From Monoplex corrugatus (Eukaryota; Mollusca; Gastropoda; Littorinimorpha; Ranellidae): a stretch of DNA of 64,000 nucleotides. The stretch lies in the NCBI GenBank assembly GCA_030674185.1, contig CM060312.1:25938359-26002358 (forward strand), read 5' to 3'. The notes under the pieces are model-generated. The model did no database searches. It saw only the letters and a list, made by a program, of their open reading frames with translations, and had not been told where the DNA came from. The position numbers were made by a program, and so were the translations under genes. This document shows, piece by piece, positions 43,968 through 55,159 of the stretch. Numbering within the stretch: position 1 is the stretch's first letter; every line of letters begins with the position of its first letter.

Positions 43968-44856
43968 CCCACCTCGCCCTCACTTGATCCTGTCTGCGCC
44001 TAACTTGCCGCCCCCCCCCCCCCCGCCCCCCTTTTCACATCCAGCCCCACTGATCTTGTACAGTCCCATCCCATGTTTTATCATGTCCAGACTAAAACCC
44101 ACTGCCCCATCTCGGTGTCTACCAGCAGTGTTGCCTGACTCTGTATGCAGACTTGGACACGACGCTACAACTAGCACCCCCCCCCCCCCAAAAAAAAAAG
44201 GGAAAAGAAAAGAAAACCCCAAGATTATTGTAGTCCTGAACTGAACCAATCTGAACGACCATCGAGGACGTCGATGTTTCGTTATCGAGGCAAGGACAAG
44301 AGTATGGATCTTAGTCTACAAGTGTCGGGACATTACGGCCTTCTAGATCTACAAGAACTACGGTTCGGAGCAAAAGACATGGTGGAACACTTTTGAAGGG
44401 AGAACATCTTCAGGTAAGTAGAACCACACCAAGGACCACAATGAGATCTACGTCATCAAGATCACATCACCAGGGACCACGTCTGGTTCGTCGTCGAGGA
44501 CGTCATGACAGGACGACGTCACCTGAATTTTGAGACGGGTGAGTGGTTCAGATGATTACACTGAAGCTGTAGGCTTGCCCAGATAAGTTTGTAAAACGTG
44601 ACATACCAGTATGTGTTGAAAAGGCAAATACCGTAGGAGTTGTGTTAAAATGTAAATATTGTATGTATGGTGTGAAAACTGAAATATTACAGGTGGTAAC
44701 GAGTGTGGTGTTCGGTTAAATGGCAGACCTGCTAGTACCGAAATCAGCTTCATTTGTATGATCGAGTATGCCCCTTAAATTAAAAACGCGTATTAAAGGA
44801 TAGTATCATTGGGTCCCATTGGATGTTTACAGATGGTCCTATCTTCTCTACACCTA
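43968..44856 (+). other. GC-rich unexplained segment
   Basis: Could be the 3' UTR of the exon before it. Holds poly-C (44011-44024), an A/C-rich stretch, then a higher-complexity part at 44240-44545 with repeated GAGGACGTC motifs and two donor-like sites, CAG|GTAAGT (44413/44414) and a GGTGAGT near 44539. No long frame. 44560-44856 is AT-rich and plain. Confidence 0.4.
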
Positions 44857-47341
44857 TAATAATAATAATTACAATATTTATATAGGGCAAAATTTTGATA
44901 AAATCAAATCTAAGCGCTGAAACAGACGCACACGCACACACACACACCGCGCGCGCGCGCACACACACGCGCGCACACACACACACGCACACGGCTATAA
45001 ATGGGGAGAAAGAATAAAAGCAATGGAAAATTATAGAGCATATTATATACAATTATATATTGCAATGTGATTCCCCTCCGAGTGGAGACAGGCTGCAGAG
45101 GGGATTGAGTGAGGTCAGGATTTTGTGCAGAGGAGAAAAGGTGAGTTTTGAGAGCGGACTTGGAGACAAAAGTAGGTTGCTGACGGACTGAGAAAGGAAG
45201 TTTGTTGCAGGAGAGCGGACCAGAAACAGAAGGCTCGTGGACCATAGGTATTGAGCTTAGTGCGTGGAAAGCGAAAAGTCAGGATCGGAGGCAGAGCGGA
45301 GGGTACGTGAGGGAACATAGATCTCAAGTAGGCTTGACAGGTAATCAGGGGCTGCGTTATTGAGGCTTTTGTATCACATGGTGTCTAGTTTGTACTGTAT
45401 GCGCTTTGATACAGGGAGCCAGTGAAGTTGTGCCAGGAGAGGAGATATGTGGTCAGCTTTTTTCTTTTTGAGTACAGGACGTGCAGCATTGTTTTGAATG
45501 CGCTGTAGGATGTGAGTGGTGGAGGCAGGAAGACCGGACAGGAGTGAATTGCAATAGTCAATGCGAGACATTATGGAGAGAACGAGTTTTGCAGTTTCCA
45601 CAGAGATACTTCCTGATCAGGTTTATACGATGGAGGTGATAGTAGCAAGATCTGGCAGTTTGAGAAACAAAGTTGTTCATGGAGAGGGTAGTCAATGCAG
45701 ACACCAAGGTTTTTAGCTGAATCAGAAATTGGGACTGATGTGTTACTTAATGGGAGAGAAAGAGGAGGCAGCTGAGAGTTTCTGACAGGTGCCAATGAGG
45801 ATAGCTTCCGTCTTGTCATCATTTAGCTGAAGTTTGTTGTATGTCATCCAATTTTTAATGTCCGAGTAACACTCAGTGGTGCGAGTCAGGAGGCGCTGTA
45901 TATTGTCAGGTGAGTCACTGTCTTGAAGTTGGGTGTCATCAGCATAGAAGTGGTGTTTTATAGAGTGGGAGTTGATGGTGGTGGACAAGGGGGAGGTGTA
46001 AAGAGTGAAAAGAACAGGGCCAAGGACAGATCCTTGTGGAACACCACAGGTCAGGTATGCAGGTTGAGTAAGTGCCATTGATGAGAACAGTTTGTTTTCT
46101 GTTTGATAGATATGAAGTGAACCAGGAGAGAGCAATGTCAGAGATGCCAAAAGTATGAAGTCTAGAAAGGAGAATACCATAATCAAAGGCTGCAGACAGA
46201 TCAAGGAGTGTGAGGAGAGAGACTGCCAGTATCAGTTGCAAGGAGGAGATTGTTGAGAATGTGTAGCAAGGCAGTTTCAGTGCTATGGCACTGGCGGTAG
46301 GCTGACTGGAAAGGATTGAGGAGATTGTTGGCAGACAGGTGAGAGTTCAGTTGGTTGAGGACAACTTTTTCAAGCAGTTTTGACAAGAAAGAGATTAGAG
46401 ATAGGCCGGTAATTTTTCAGTTCATTTGGGTCTAAATTGTATTTCTTGAGGAGAGGGTGAACAGTAGCAGACTTGAAAGAATCCGGGACAGTTCCAGTTT
46501 GGAGAGAAGTGTTGATGTCAGTGATGAATGGGAGGAGCGTAGGGAGACAGTCAGAGTAGAGAGAACCTGGAAGAGGATCCAGTTCGCAGGTTTTGAACGA
46601 TCTGATTGTGTTGAGAATTTCTTGTGAGACTGGGGTAAAAGTAAGAGGTGTGCCAGAGAAGGGTCAGGTGGGCATGGTTGACAGGGTGGCCTGTCACGAA
46701 GAGTTTGTATTTTGGTGTGAAATACTTGGAGAATACAGATGGGAGTTCTTCATTTGTGTGTTTTGTTGGGAGAGGTAAATCTTTTCGTGTGCCAAGATGA
46801 TTCATGGTTGTAAAGAGTTCTTTTGAAGAAGCATTCAGGATTTTGGTTTGGAAATAGCATGTTTTTGCAGGGTGGATACTTTTGTTTTAGAGGCTTGGAA
46901 AAGTTGCCTATGTATAGTGAGTTTGGATTTGCGCCAGCGGCGCTCTGCTCTGCGGCGGGTACGTTTTGCACAGGCAATCTCATGAGTGAGCCAGGGGGTA
47001 GGGGGGCGGTCAGGTAAAAGACGAGTTGTGGCTGGAGCATGAGTGTCCAGAATATGGTGGAGAGTAGTATAGAATTCATCGGCAAGGTTATGTGACTTTT
47101 CAGAAAGGAGACGGAAGGCATCAGATGAAAATGTGGAGAGGTCGATAGATTTGAGATTGCGTCGAGTCACTGTGCGCATGGTACGGGAAGGAGGAGGAAT
47201 GTCAAGAGAACAGAGAATTGCAGAGTGGTCAGATGGAAGGGCTGAAGTTAGATGGGTAGAAAGAACTAAGCAGTTGTCAGTAGCTGAATTGTGATCACGA
47301 GAAATGATCCTGTCAAGAATGTGACCTTTTTGATGGGTTGG
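44857..47341 (-). pseudogene. CR1/L2-like LINE, copy 2, endonuclease plus RT
   Basis: Minus strand, the longer of the two copies. From 47341 downward: the end of an AP endonuclease (SDHSAILCSLDIP), a basic linker (KRTRRRAERRWRKSKL), a spacer with FSKYFTPKYKLF, then RT motifs [65 protein letters not shown] and YADD (45935-45946), and the same C-terminus as copy 1 in several frames because of 1-4 base deletions. The 3' UTR has a (TG)n/(CG)n tract and the GCGCTTAGATTTGATTTTA...(ATT)n end, as in copy 1. It was clearly once full length. The assembly gap hides the N-terminal part. Confidence 0.9.
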
Positions 47342-47441
47342 NNNNNNNNNNNNNNNNNNNNNNNNNNNNNNNNNNNNNNNNNNNNNNNNNNNNNNNNNNN
47401 NNNNNNNNNNNNNNNNNNNNNNNNNNNNNNNNNNNNNNNNN
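47342..47441. other. Assembly gap (100 N)
   Basis: Exactly 100 N, so probably a placeholder of unknown true length. It cuts the LINE endonuclease. Confidence 1.
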
Positions 47442-47719
47442 CTGGCACAGCAGGAGGCAGATTGTGCCAAAGTCGGTGGAGACGTCCACACGACAGGATC
47501 GCGCAGTGCGAGTCTTAATATACCATTTATATTAAAAAAAAAAAAAGCACAAATACACAAGAAGGCACCACAACCGAGGGAGGGGTGAAACGGATTAACA
47601 GTCACAATGGAGATGAACCGTAACACGGTGACAAAGGGAACATTGTAATAAAACATGTGTTAGTTGGTTAGGCGTTTCCCAGTTACATATGTAAAGCAAG
47701 TACACGTCAGCCCTTAACA
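47442..47719. other. Unassigned DNA right of the gap
   Basis: May be unrelated to the LINE left of the gap. No endonuclease motif is visible here. Confidence 0.4.
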
Positions 47720-48200
47720 ACGGCCCTGTGGAGATACCAGGGACTCTTTCAGTATGTTGAATCCCCACCTCGAAATTGTTTTGGAAATTTTCATCTTTTG
47801 TCGCTCTTATTCCTTTCATTTTTCATTTCTTTAATTTCTGCCTTTGGTCCATTCACCTGTATGTGTTAAGTCTTACGTACTTTCTGTAAGGATTGATAAT
47901 TGTGTACATATATAAAGTGGGTTTTTGACTGTTGGGAAATGCGATACGCAAAAGCAATTTAGGTAATGTAGGGCCGTTTTTATGTTTAAGTGCCATCGGT
48001 AATGTTCAATGTGTGTTAAGGTATGTTTTCCATATCCCCTGTGCGATAAATTGGAATGGTCGATTCCAGGGGCATAATCTTTAGATTGTGTGCGCGAATG
48101 CATTATGTGTACTTCCCCCCTTGTTGAAATATGTTTTGAAATGGGTTACAGCCCTGATATGGCTCTACGCAGTCGGCTGGGCTCTAAAGAAAAAATAACA
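47720..48200 (+). repeat. Family E copy 5
   Basis: Fairly complete: ACTCTTTCAGTATGTTGAAT, CCATTCACCTGTATGTG, GATTGATAATTGTGTACATA, GTTAAGGTATG, CCCCTGTGCGATAAATTGG, TTGTGTGCGCGAATGCATTA, CCCTGATATGGCTCTACGCA, GTCGGCTGGGCTCTAAAG. Confidence 0.85.
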
Positions 48201-48255
48201 GTAAAAGATTGAAAATCCCAACAGTAGGGTAAAAAAGTACATATATTCTATAGTC

Positions 48256-48440
48256 ATAGAATCAAATTTTAATTCCAAGTTCTCAAGATGACGTCTTCGT
48301 GCTCGAATGAATTTCACATGCATTGAACGTCACAGGTGCCATGTGATGAAGATCCAAAATGATCACGGCACAAGTCTTAAGCCTGCACACAAACCCATGA
48401 GCTGGCCAGGTCCTGAGGGTAGAGACTTTAACTTTCCCTT
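48256..48440 (+). repeat. Dispersed repeat family H, copy 2
   Basis: AGATGACGTCTTCGTGCTCG, AATTTCACATGCATTGAACG, TCACAGGTGCCATGTGATG, GATCACGGCACAAGTCTTAA, CCATGAGCTGGCCAGGTCCT. Opposite orientation to the copy at 22741. Confidence 0.75.
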
Positions 48441-48794
48441 TTTTTAGGATCAAAGAAAAGAATAAAGGAAGAATGAACAAACGAGGGAAGGGCATATCAA
48501 CTCTAACGTTATGATCAAAATAGATGAAGAACCACAAGTGCTTTATAAAAGATAAACAGGCAGACACATGTAAAGCAAATATGTTCATCTTGAAATAATG
48601 TTAAATATCCTGTAAACTGTCGGCCATTGTGGCATATTATAATGCTTATGCAAACGTAAAATCATTAAGCATTCACACCTCGAAAACTGATTAGTCTTAA
48701 TGGTTGGGTTTAAAATTAGCTGTGCACGTAAAGGGCCCCTGAATTATTAAAGTGCTAATGAAATGTGCAGCCCACAAACTATTTGCATATGTAC
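48441..48794. other. Intergenic DNA
   Basis: Unique AT-rich DNA. No feature. Confidence 0.4.
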
Positions 48795-49340
48795 TGCAGG
48801 GAAATGGCGACTGATGACTCCAGGAAAATGGCGACTACGACTTAAGGAAAATGGCGACTCCAGGAAGATGGCAACACGGCGACTCCTGGAAAATGGCTGC
48901 TCCAGGAAAATGGAGACTCCAGGGAAATGGCGACTATGATGACTCCAGGGAAATGGCGACTACGACTCCCCCAGGGAAATGGCGACTACGACGACTCCAG
49001 GGAAATGGCGACTACGACGACTCCAGGGAAATGGCGACTGCGACGACCCAGGGAAATGGCGACTGTGACGACTCCAGAAAAATTGACTATGACGACTCCA
49101 GGGAAATGGAAGACTGACGACTCCAGGAAATGAAAGACTGATGATTCCAGGGAAATGGAAGACTGACGACTCCAGGGGAATGGAAGACTATGACGACTCC
49201 AGGTGAATGGAAGACTGCGACGACTCAGGAAAACGATAACAACTCGGGGCGATGGCAACAGGAAACGGCAACTACAGCGCAATCGGGGAAATGATTACAG
49301 CGACCCCAGGGAAATGTTGATTACAGCAAGTCCAGGGAAA
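48795..49340. repeat. GACTCCAGGGAAATGGC minisatellite
   Basis: Unit about 26 bp in the centre (GACTCCAGGGAAATGGCGAC plus TACGAC), shorter at the left and diverging to GGAAATGGAAGACTGACG at the right. The length is not a multiple of 3 and copies slip, so the open frames are accidental. Confidence 0.93.
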
Positions 49341-50083
49341 TGTGCACAGTGACTTAAGAAAACGGCGACTCCAAGGAATCCAGCAAACGGCAACTCCGGG
49401 GAAAGGCACATGCATAGGTAGATCTAGTTCCCTAGGCTTGATTATAAGAGTTGGACCACAAGAACAGGAATTCGTGGTACTGGAACCAGGATGACAAAAC
49501 CAGAATGTTTGTGGGCCAGAACTCGTGCCTGCCTGATTTGTGTGTGTGTATGGCTGTTTTTGTGTGTGTGTTAGAGTTAATGTTGACGGTTGACAGAGCG
49601 TTGGACAAGTTTACATCCCAGTGTGTGTGTGTGTACTTCAGTGTTTGCACGTATATTGGACATTTTATTATTACAAGAGTAAAGGTTGACAGCACTGAGC
49701 AAGTTTTGCATCCCAGGGCTATGTTTTCTTTTTAAAGTGTTTGCACGTATTACCTGGACATATCCCCTGTTGGGTTGCCGGGGGCTCTGCGCAGTCGGTT
49801 GGGCTTTAAACAATAAAAGTAAGATACCAAAAATCGGCACTAATGGAATTATTAGTGGTGGTGGTATTTTATGTTCTATTATTCGCTTTTGTATCATGTT
49901 CATATTTAGTCAACTGATTTTGCGTTTGTAATTTGGGATACCTTTCCCAAAGGTAGCATGTATTAAGGTTTTGAGAGAAAGGGACAAAAATGGTTTCAGA
50001 AAAGATGGACCAACTGTGTATAGATCTTTTACATGTCTAAGGTGTCTTGCCTAACGGAAATTTACAGACATGTGGGCGTAACC
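49341..50083. other. Intergenic DNA with local duplication and family E end
   Basis: About 49565-49680 and 49680-49760 share TTGACAG..AAGTTT.CATCCCAG and GTGTTTGCACGTAT, a short direct duplication. 49765-49822 (GTTGCCGGGGGCTCTGCGCA, GTCGGTTGGGCTTTAAACAA) fuses the head and the end of family E with the middle missing. Confidence 0.6.
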
Positions 50084-50087
50084 ATTT

Positions 50088-50631
50088 GTGACCTCCCAGC
50101 ACGAAATAGTCTTAACTAGCATTTTGGGTATTTTGAGATACATATCACTGGTACCTGAATAAACCTCGTACTCAAAAAATGAAGTTATGTATGTTTAAAA
50201 TCAAGTTGTATGACGGCCATTTTGAGATAACGGCCTCTAAAGTTTTTATGTACTCTCCTACACATTTTCCTTAAATTCATTTTGGTGGCTTTGGCCCGGT
50301 TTGTTTCTAATTTTAGGTCTTATTTGAAAGGTGCACCAAAGAGCTTTGTCAGTGTATTACATGTAAGGTTCTGTACAGGTTACGGTTCGCAATAAAGGAC
50401 AAAAGTGGGTACTTTTGGTAAGAAATTGCACTCTTTCTGCTGCGATCAGTCCATTAAAATACCATTTCAAATTTTTTCAAGGAAAAAAATTCTGTGGGGG
50501 GATAGATTATAGTCCACAGAAATCAATTTTGAGAAAATTAAAAACACTAGATAGACCCTCAGTCACCCTTTCAGCTCCTAGCGCTGTTCGACTGACTGCG
50601 AGTTAAGACTGAATTGGTGGTGGGAGGTCAC
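50088..50631 (+). mobile_element. Non-autonomous DNA transposon with 4-bp TSD, copy 1
   Basis: 544 bp. Terminal inverted repeats are GTGACCTCCCAGCAC and its counterpart GTGGTGGGAGGTCAC; flanks are ATTT at 50084-50087 and 50632-50635. Internal blocks CATTTTGGGTATTTTGAGAT, ACGGCCATTTTGAGATAACG, GGTGCACCAAAGAGCTTTG, TGGGTACTTTTGGTAAGAA and CCTCAGTCACCCTTTCAGC match the inverted copy at 57201-57796. No transposase frame. The superfamily cannot be set from the ends alone. Confidence 0.92.
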
Positions 50632-50635
50632 ATTT

Positions 50636-50807
50636 CTTTTTTTAAACTGTTACTGGGTATGTAGATGTTCCAACATGGATGTCTTGGTCCTTTATCATTT
50701 TTCATTTAAATAGGTTAAAAAAAAGTATTGGGCTTGGGTGGGGGATGTGATAAGCGAGTAAATTTGCAATTCGCAGTGGAATATGAATCGACGTCGTGTA
50801 TGGCATT
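50636..50807. other. Short spacer
   Basis: Unique sequence. No feature. Confidence 0.4.
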
Positions 50808-50905
50808 TACTGTCTGTACCCCCGTGGGGATGTCGAGAGCGCTTTCAGTGTAACTAGATCCCCTCTTTCTGGAAATTCAGCGCTAGAAATTTCCTCCGTC
50901 ACCGT
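50808..50905 (+). repeat. Family E copy, head only
   Basis: CCCCGTGGGGATGTCGAGAG, GCTTTCAGTGTAACTAGATC, TTTCTGGAAATTCAGCGCTA, GAAATTTCCTCCGTCACC. Truncated; TG-rich unique DNA follows. Confidence 0.75.
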
Positions 50906-51204
50906 TTCTCATAATCGTTTGTGTGACTGTGTGTGTGTTGGGGAAGGAGAGGCTATATGCGTGCGTGACTCGGTTTTTTAAAATATTTTTGTTAGGTGGA
51001 TTATACTGTAGACTGTAAGGCAACGTTTAACACAAAACGTTATTACGTTGATACGCTGAGGCTATATATAAAGCGGTCTTACAATTTGCGCCTCAAAATT
51101 ACACAACCATCGGATAGTACGAATCTGATATACACGTTAAGGTTGTACGAATATAATATGCATTATACACATTAAGGAATCGGGAAAAAATTGAAGATAG
51201 AATG
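50906..51204. other. Intergenic DNA
   Basis: Unique AT-rich sequence. No feature. Confidence 0.4.
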
Positions 51205-51680
51205 GAAATGTGTATTCAGTATAACGGACAAGATGAACACAAATTTGTGACCAACTGACATTCGTCAAGCATAAACGTAAGACAGAACAGATATCAAACA
51301 AAATAAGAAAATGGGAACAAAAGGCATAATTTCCATGTCTAGTATCAAACAAAATAGGACAACAGCATGATTTCATGTTAGGTCAACAAAGTAAGAAAAT
51401 AGGACAGTATAATTTCCATGTCTAGTGTCAAATAAGAATAGGAACAACGCATAATTTCATGTCTAGTGTCAAAAAATAAGAAATAGGGAACAAACAGCAT
51501 AATTTCCATGTCTAGTGTCAACAAAATAAGAAAATAGGGAACAAACAGCATAATTTCCATGTCTCGTTTAATCTGAGAAAATGTCAGTCTTTGTGAACAG
51601 TGATAACTGGGGAACAAGCGAGGCAAATCGACGTCTTGGGGAAAAAGCGAGAACTCCACAAAAAGTGGCCATGCCATGCG
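51205..51680 (-). repeat. Family G copy with internal 52-bp array
   Basis: Left part TTTGTGACCAACTGACATTC, GTCAAGCATAAACG is family G. The AAATATCAAACA portion is then amplified into about five units of 52 bp (GTCTAGTGTCAAACAAAATA, AGAAAATAGGGAACAAACAG, CATAATTTCCAT). After it, GTGATAACTGGGGAACAAGC resumes the family G order seen at 8005. So this minisatellite arose inside a transposon-like repeat. Confidence 0.7.
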
Positions 51681-51989
51681 TTAAGGTTACAAAAACATCG
51701 GTTAGAGCAAATGTAGGCGCTTAGTGTACACAATTAGCATTTGATACGAATAGACCCAAGGTCGTTCTTAGAGTTGACTGGCATGAATGATTTTTACAAG
51801 GTCGTCCTTAGAGTTGATTGGCATTAGTGATTTGTGCAAGGTCGTCTTGAGTTAATTGGCATTAGTGATTTGTACAAGGTCGTTCTTAGAGTGGATTGGC
51901 ATAAGTGACTTGTACAATGTCGTCCTTAGTTAATCGGCGTTAGTGATTTGTACAAACATTTGGATTTTTTCAGTCTGTATCTAGCATAG
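51681..51989. repeat. 40-bp AAGGTCGTCCTTAGAGTTGA array
   Basis: About five units from 51755 to 51958: AAGGTCGTCCTTAGAGTTGA, TTGGCATTAGTGATTTGTAC. Diverged at the right. Confidence 0.85.
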
Positions 51990-53550
51990 CATGGAAAAAG
52001 ACAAATATTAGACAGACGGGGAGAGTACACTAAAGACCTTTTTGAAGATGACAGAAACGCAGAACACATGAGAAAGAACTTTGAAGGACCACCCATAATG
52101 AAAGATGAACTTACAGCAGCATTGAAAAAGACAAACCAAGAAAAGCCCCAGGACCAGACAACATTACCACAGAGATGATTGAAGTCCTGGAGGAATTCGG
52201 TATAGAAAAAATAAGTCCTGAATGAAATTTACGACACTGGAAAAATCCCCAAAGATATGTCAATCAATTTTCATTGCACTTCCAAAGAAGACAGGGGCTA
52301 TAGAATGCGATCTCCATTGCACAATCAGTTTGAGTCATGTAACCAAGATCCTATTAAGAATAATCATGATGACAAGGAATAGAATCAAAACAAACAGCAG
52401 ATGAACAGTGTGGATTTGTGGAAGGGAAAGGAACTATTGATGCCATATACATCCTAAGAACTATCAGACAGGTCAGTCGAGGTGAACAAGGATTTATATT
52501 TATGCTTTGTTGATTATACCAAGGCTTTCGATCGGGTCAGACATGAAAATTGATCAACCAATTAGAAAGACTCAATAGTGATGGAAAAGATCTACGAATA
52601 ATCAGAATTATGTACTGGGAACAAATAGCTGCAATGACAATATAAAACGATATAAGCTCTTTCCAAAACATCAAAAGAGGAGTCAGACAGGGTTGTTTTG
52701 TCGCCAGATCTGTTTTCACTTTACAGCGAAAACATGAGAAACCTAGAGGAAGACATGGATTAAAGGTTGGAGGAAAAATGATAAACCACAACATTCGATA
52801 CCCAGATGACACCGTGCTAATTGCAGAAAGTGAAAGGGACCTACAAAACCTTGTGAATATACTTTAAATAGAAAGCAAAGGTAAGGGTTTGGAACTAAAC
52901 AGCAGGAAGACTGAAGTCATGATCTGTAAAAATGAAATCCCCTCATGCAAAATAACAGCAAACGGCACAACCTTGAGACAGGTTGAGTTTAAATACCTGG
53001 GAACGATCATTTCACCAGACGGCAGATGCACATCGGAAATAGCTTGCAAAATCGGCCAAGCCAAAACATTTAAGATGGAAAGCATTCTTACCAACAAATG
53101 CCTATCATTTAACATCAGGAAGAGAGTTCTGGAATGTTATATAGAACCAATACTGTTGTACGGTTGCGAGGCGTGGACAGTCAACAAGCAAAGGCCGAAC
53201 AAGATTGAGGCAGCCGAGATGTGGTTTCTGAGAAGAATGTTCAGAGTTCCATGGACAGCAAAGAAAATGAGTCTTGATGGAGGCAGACACAAGTAGATCA
53301 CTCATAAGGAAGATTAGGAAAACAGGCAACATTTTTAGGCCTTTTTATGAGGAAGGTGGATTTGGAGCACCTGGTCACAACGGGAAAGCTGGAGGGAAAG
53401 AGCACCAGGTAGATCCAGGGAGAAAATGCTGGACGGACTTGCAGAGTGGCTGGGGACGAGGAGGGTGGGGGAGATGCTGGGGGCAACGAGAGATAAGAGA
53501 TGGCTGGAGGTCCATGGTCGCCAACGCCATGCGGCAGGGCACCTGATGAT
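51990..53550 (+). pseudogene. RTE-like LINE copy g, RT to 3' end
   Basis: The most complete RT of this family here. In order, across frameshifts: EYTKDLFEDDRNAEHMRKNF, LNEIYDTGKIPKDMS, GFVEG-type, CFVDYTKAFDRVRHEN (near 52505-52550), RQGCFVARSVF-type, YPDDTVLIAESERDLQN-type (the active site, Ala replaced by Pro through CCAGATGAC near 52800), ELNSRKTEVM, FKYLGTIISPDGRCTSEIA, LYGCEAWTVNK, AEMWFLRRMFRVPWTAKK, MEADTSRSLIRKIRK and RQGT end, then a short GATGAT tail. 52889-53296 is an uninterrupted 135-codon frame. Confidence 0.88.
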
Positions 53551-53870
53551 AATATGCTGATCGCCAGCAAGTTTTGAAAAACAGTATGTATGACCTTCCC
53601 ATTATCATATAAATTTTCTCAGTGCCGTTCTGATAACGTCAGGTGAATGGCGTTTGTGGTTCCGACAACAGTGCCCGAACAAATGTCGCGCCGAATCTAA
53701 CGTGAAAAAAGTAATAATAACTACTAACCTTAACCCCGTTCTAACCTTAACACATTGTCGTGTTAAAGGGGCTGTTTGGTCATGGCACAATTGTTGGAAC
53801 AGTGAAAAAAAGTTTGCAAAACTTCTCGCCTGTTTAAAAAAAACACCGTGAATATCGTATATTATACTGT
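53551..53870. other. Unique spacer with CCTTAAC motifs
   Basis: Contains ACCTTAACCCCGTTCTAACC, weakly telomere-like. No gene. Confidence 0.4.
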
Positions 53871-54626
53871 AATCATCATCGGGTGCCTTGCAGCATGGCG
53901 TTTTGCGATTATGGACATCCATATGTCTCTTGTTGCCTCAAGCATCTCTAACACCCTCCCTGTCTTCAGCCACACTGCAAGTCCGTCTAGTATCTTCTCC
54001 CCGGGTCTACCTGGTGCTCTCCTTCCCCCCAGCTTTCCCGTTGTGACCAGGTGTTCCAATTCCCTTTTCCTCATAAAATGGCCTATGGATGTTGCCTGCC
54101 TTTTCGTAATCTTCCGTATGAATGATCTACTTGTATCTGCCTCCATCAAGACTGTCTAGTTTGTTTTCTTTGCTGTCCATGGAACTCTCAACATCCTTCT
54201 TAGAAACCACATCTCGGCTGCCTCAACCTTGATCTGGCTTTGTTTGACTGTCCACACCTCGCAACCGTACAACAGTATTGGTTCTATATAACATTCCAGA
54301 ACACTCTTCCTGATAATTGATAGGCATTTGTTGGTAAGAATGCTTTACATTTTCTTGAATGTTTTGGCTTGGCCGATTCTACTGGCTATTTCTGATGTGC
54401 ATCTGCTGTCTGGTGAAATGATCGTTCCCAGGTATTTAAAGTTATCAACCTGTCGAGGTTTTGCTGTTCGCTATTGTTTTGCATGAGGGGATTTCATGTT
54501 TTTTACAGATCACCATGACTTCAGACTTCCTGCTGTTTAGTTCCAGCCCCTTACCTTTGCTATTTAAAGTATATTCACAAGGTTTTGCAGGTCCCTTTCA
54601 CTTTCCGCCATTAGCACGGTGTCATT
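53871..54626 (-). pseudogene. RTE-like LINE copy h
   Basis: Minus strand, truncated exactly within the active-site block (ATGACACCGTGCTAATGGCG at 54607-54626). Continues with ELNSRKSEVMVI, YLGTIISPDSRCTSEIA, LYGCEVWTVK, AEMWFLRRMLRVPWTAKKTN, ATSIGHFMRKRELEHLVTTG, and the ATC-rich tail at 53868. It lies only 320 bp from copy g in opposite orientation. Confidence 0.87.
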
Positions 54627-54894
54627 TGGTTTATGGTATTATCTCCTGGACTCATTTAAGTCCATTTTCTAATATTAGGCTGCTCAAACCAGGTGTTTCC
54701 TACTATGAACTCACTCATCTGTGCTCATTCTACAAGTTTCCCTCCCATTTCATTTTGTGTACCAAGGCCATGCGGTCCAACTATATCCTCTACCCTATCC
54801 TTTTCCACTTTACTGGGTAGAAAATCGTAAACTTATAACATGACGTATGGATTTTATGTATAACACGTACTTTTTTTTTAACCCACGCAATTCA
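54627..54894. other. Intergenic DNA
   Basis: No supported feature. Confidence 0.4.
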
Positions 54895-55045
54895 ATTTGT
54901 TTCAGTTTCGCATATGACGTCTCTGCGCTCGGAGCGAATTCCATATGCACTAACGTCACAGGTGCTACGTGTATTGTGACCGTGGCACAAGCCTTAAGCC
55001 TGCACGTAAACCCATGAGCTGGTCAGGCCCTGAGGCCCTACTTAG
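54895..55045 (+). repeat. Dispersed repeat family H, copy 3
   Basis: TTTCAGTTTCGCATATGACG, TCTCTGCGCTCGGAGCG, ATTCCATATGCACTAACGTC, ACAGGTGCTACG, GGCACAAGCCTTAAGCCTGC, CCATGAGCTGGTCAGGCCCT. Confidence 0.78.
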
Positions 55046-55159
55046 ACCGTTTTACCTTCGGCTATATTTTACGCTAAAAAGTTGCTCGTCTCTGGTTCCC
55101 TACGCAACAAAGTCGGTACAACGTAGATGTAAATGTAGCCTGTTTTTGTTTGTTTTTTA

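Noticed and set aside
43705..43983. 92-codon minus-strand frame
   Set aside because: It is antisense to the candidate terminal exon, which has a better splice context. There is no recognisable domain.
48851..49282. Gly/Asp-rich and Ser/Val-rich frames
   Set aside because: Translations of the GACTCCAGGGAAATGGC minisatellite, with no frame held across units.
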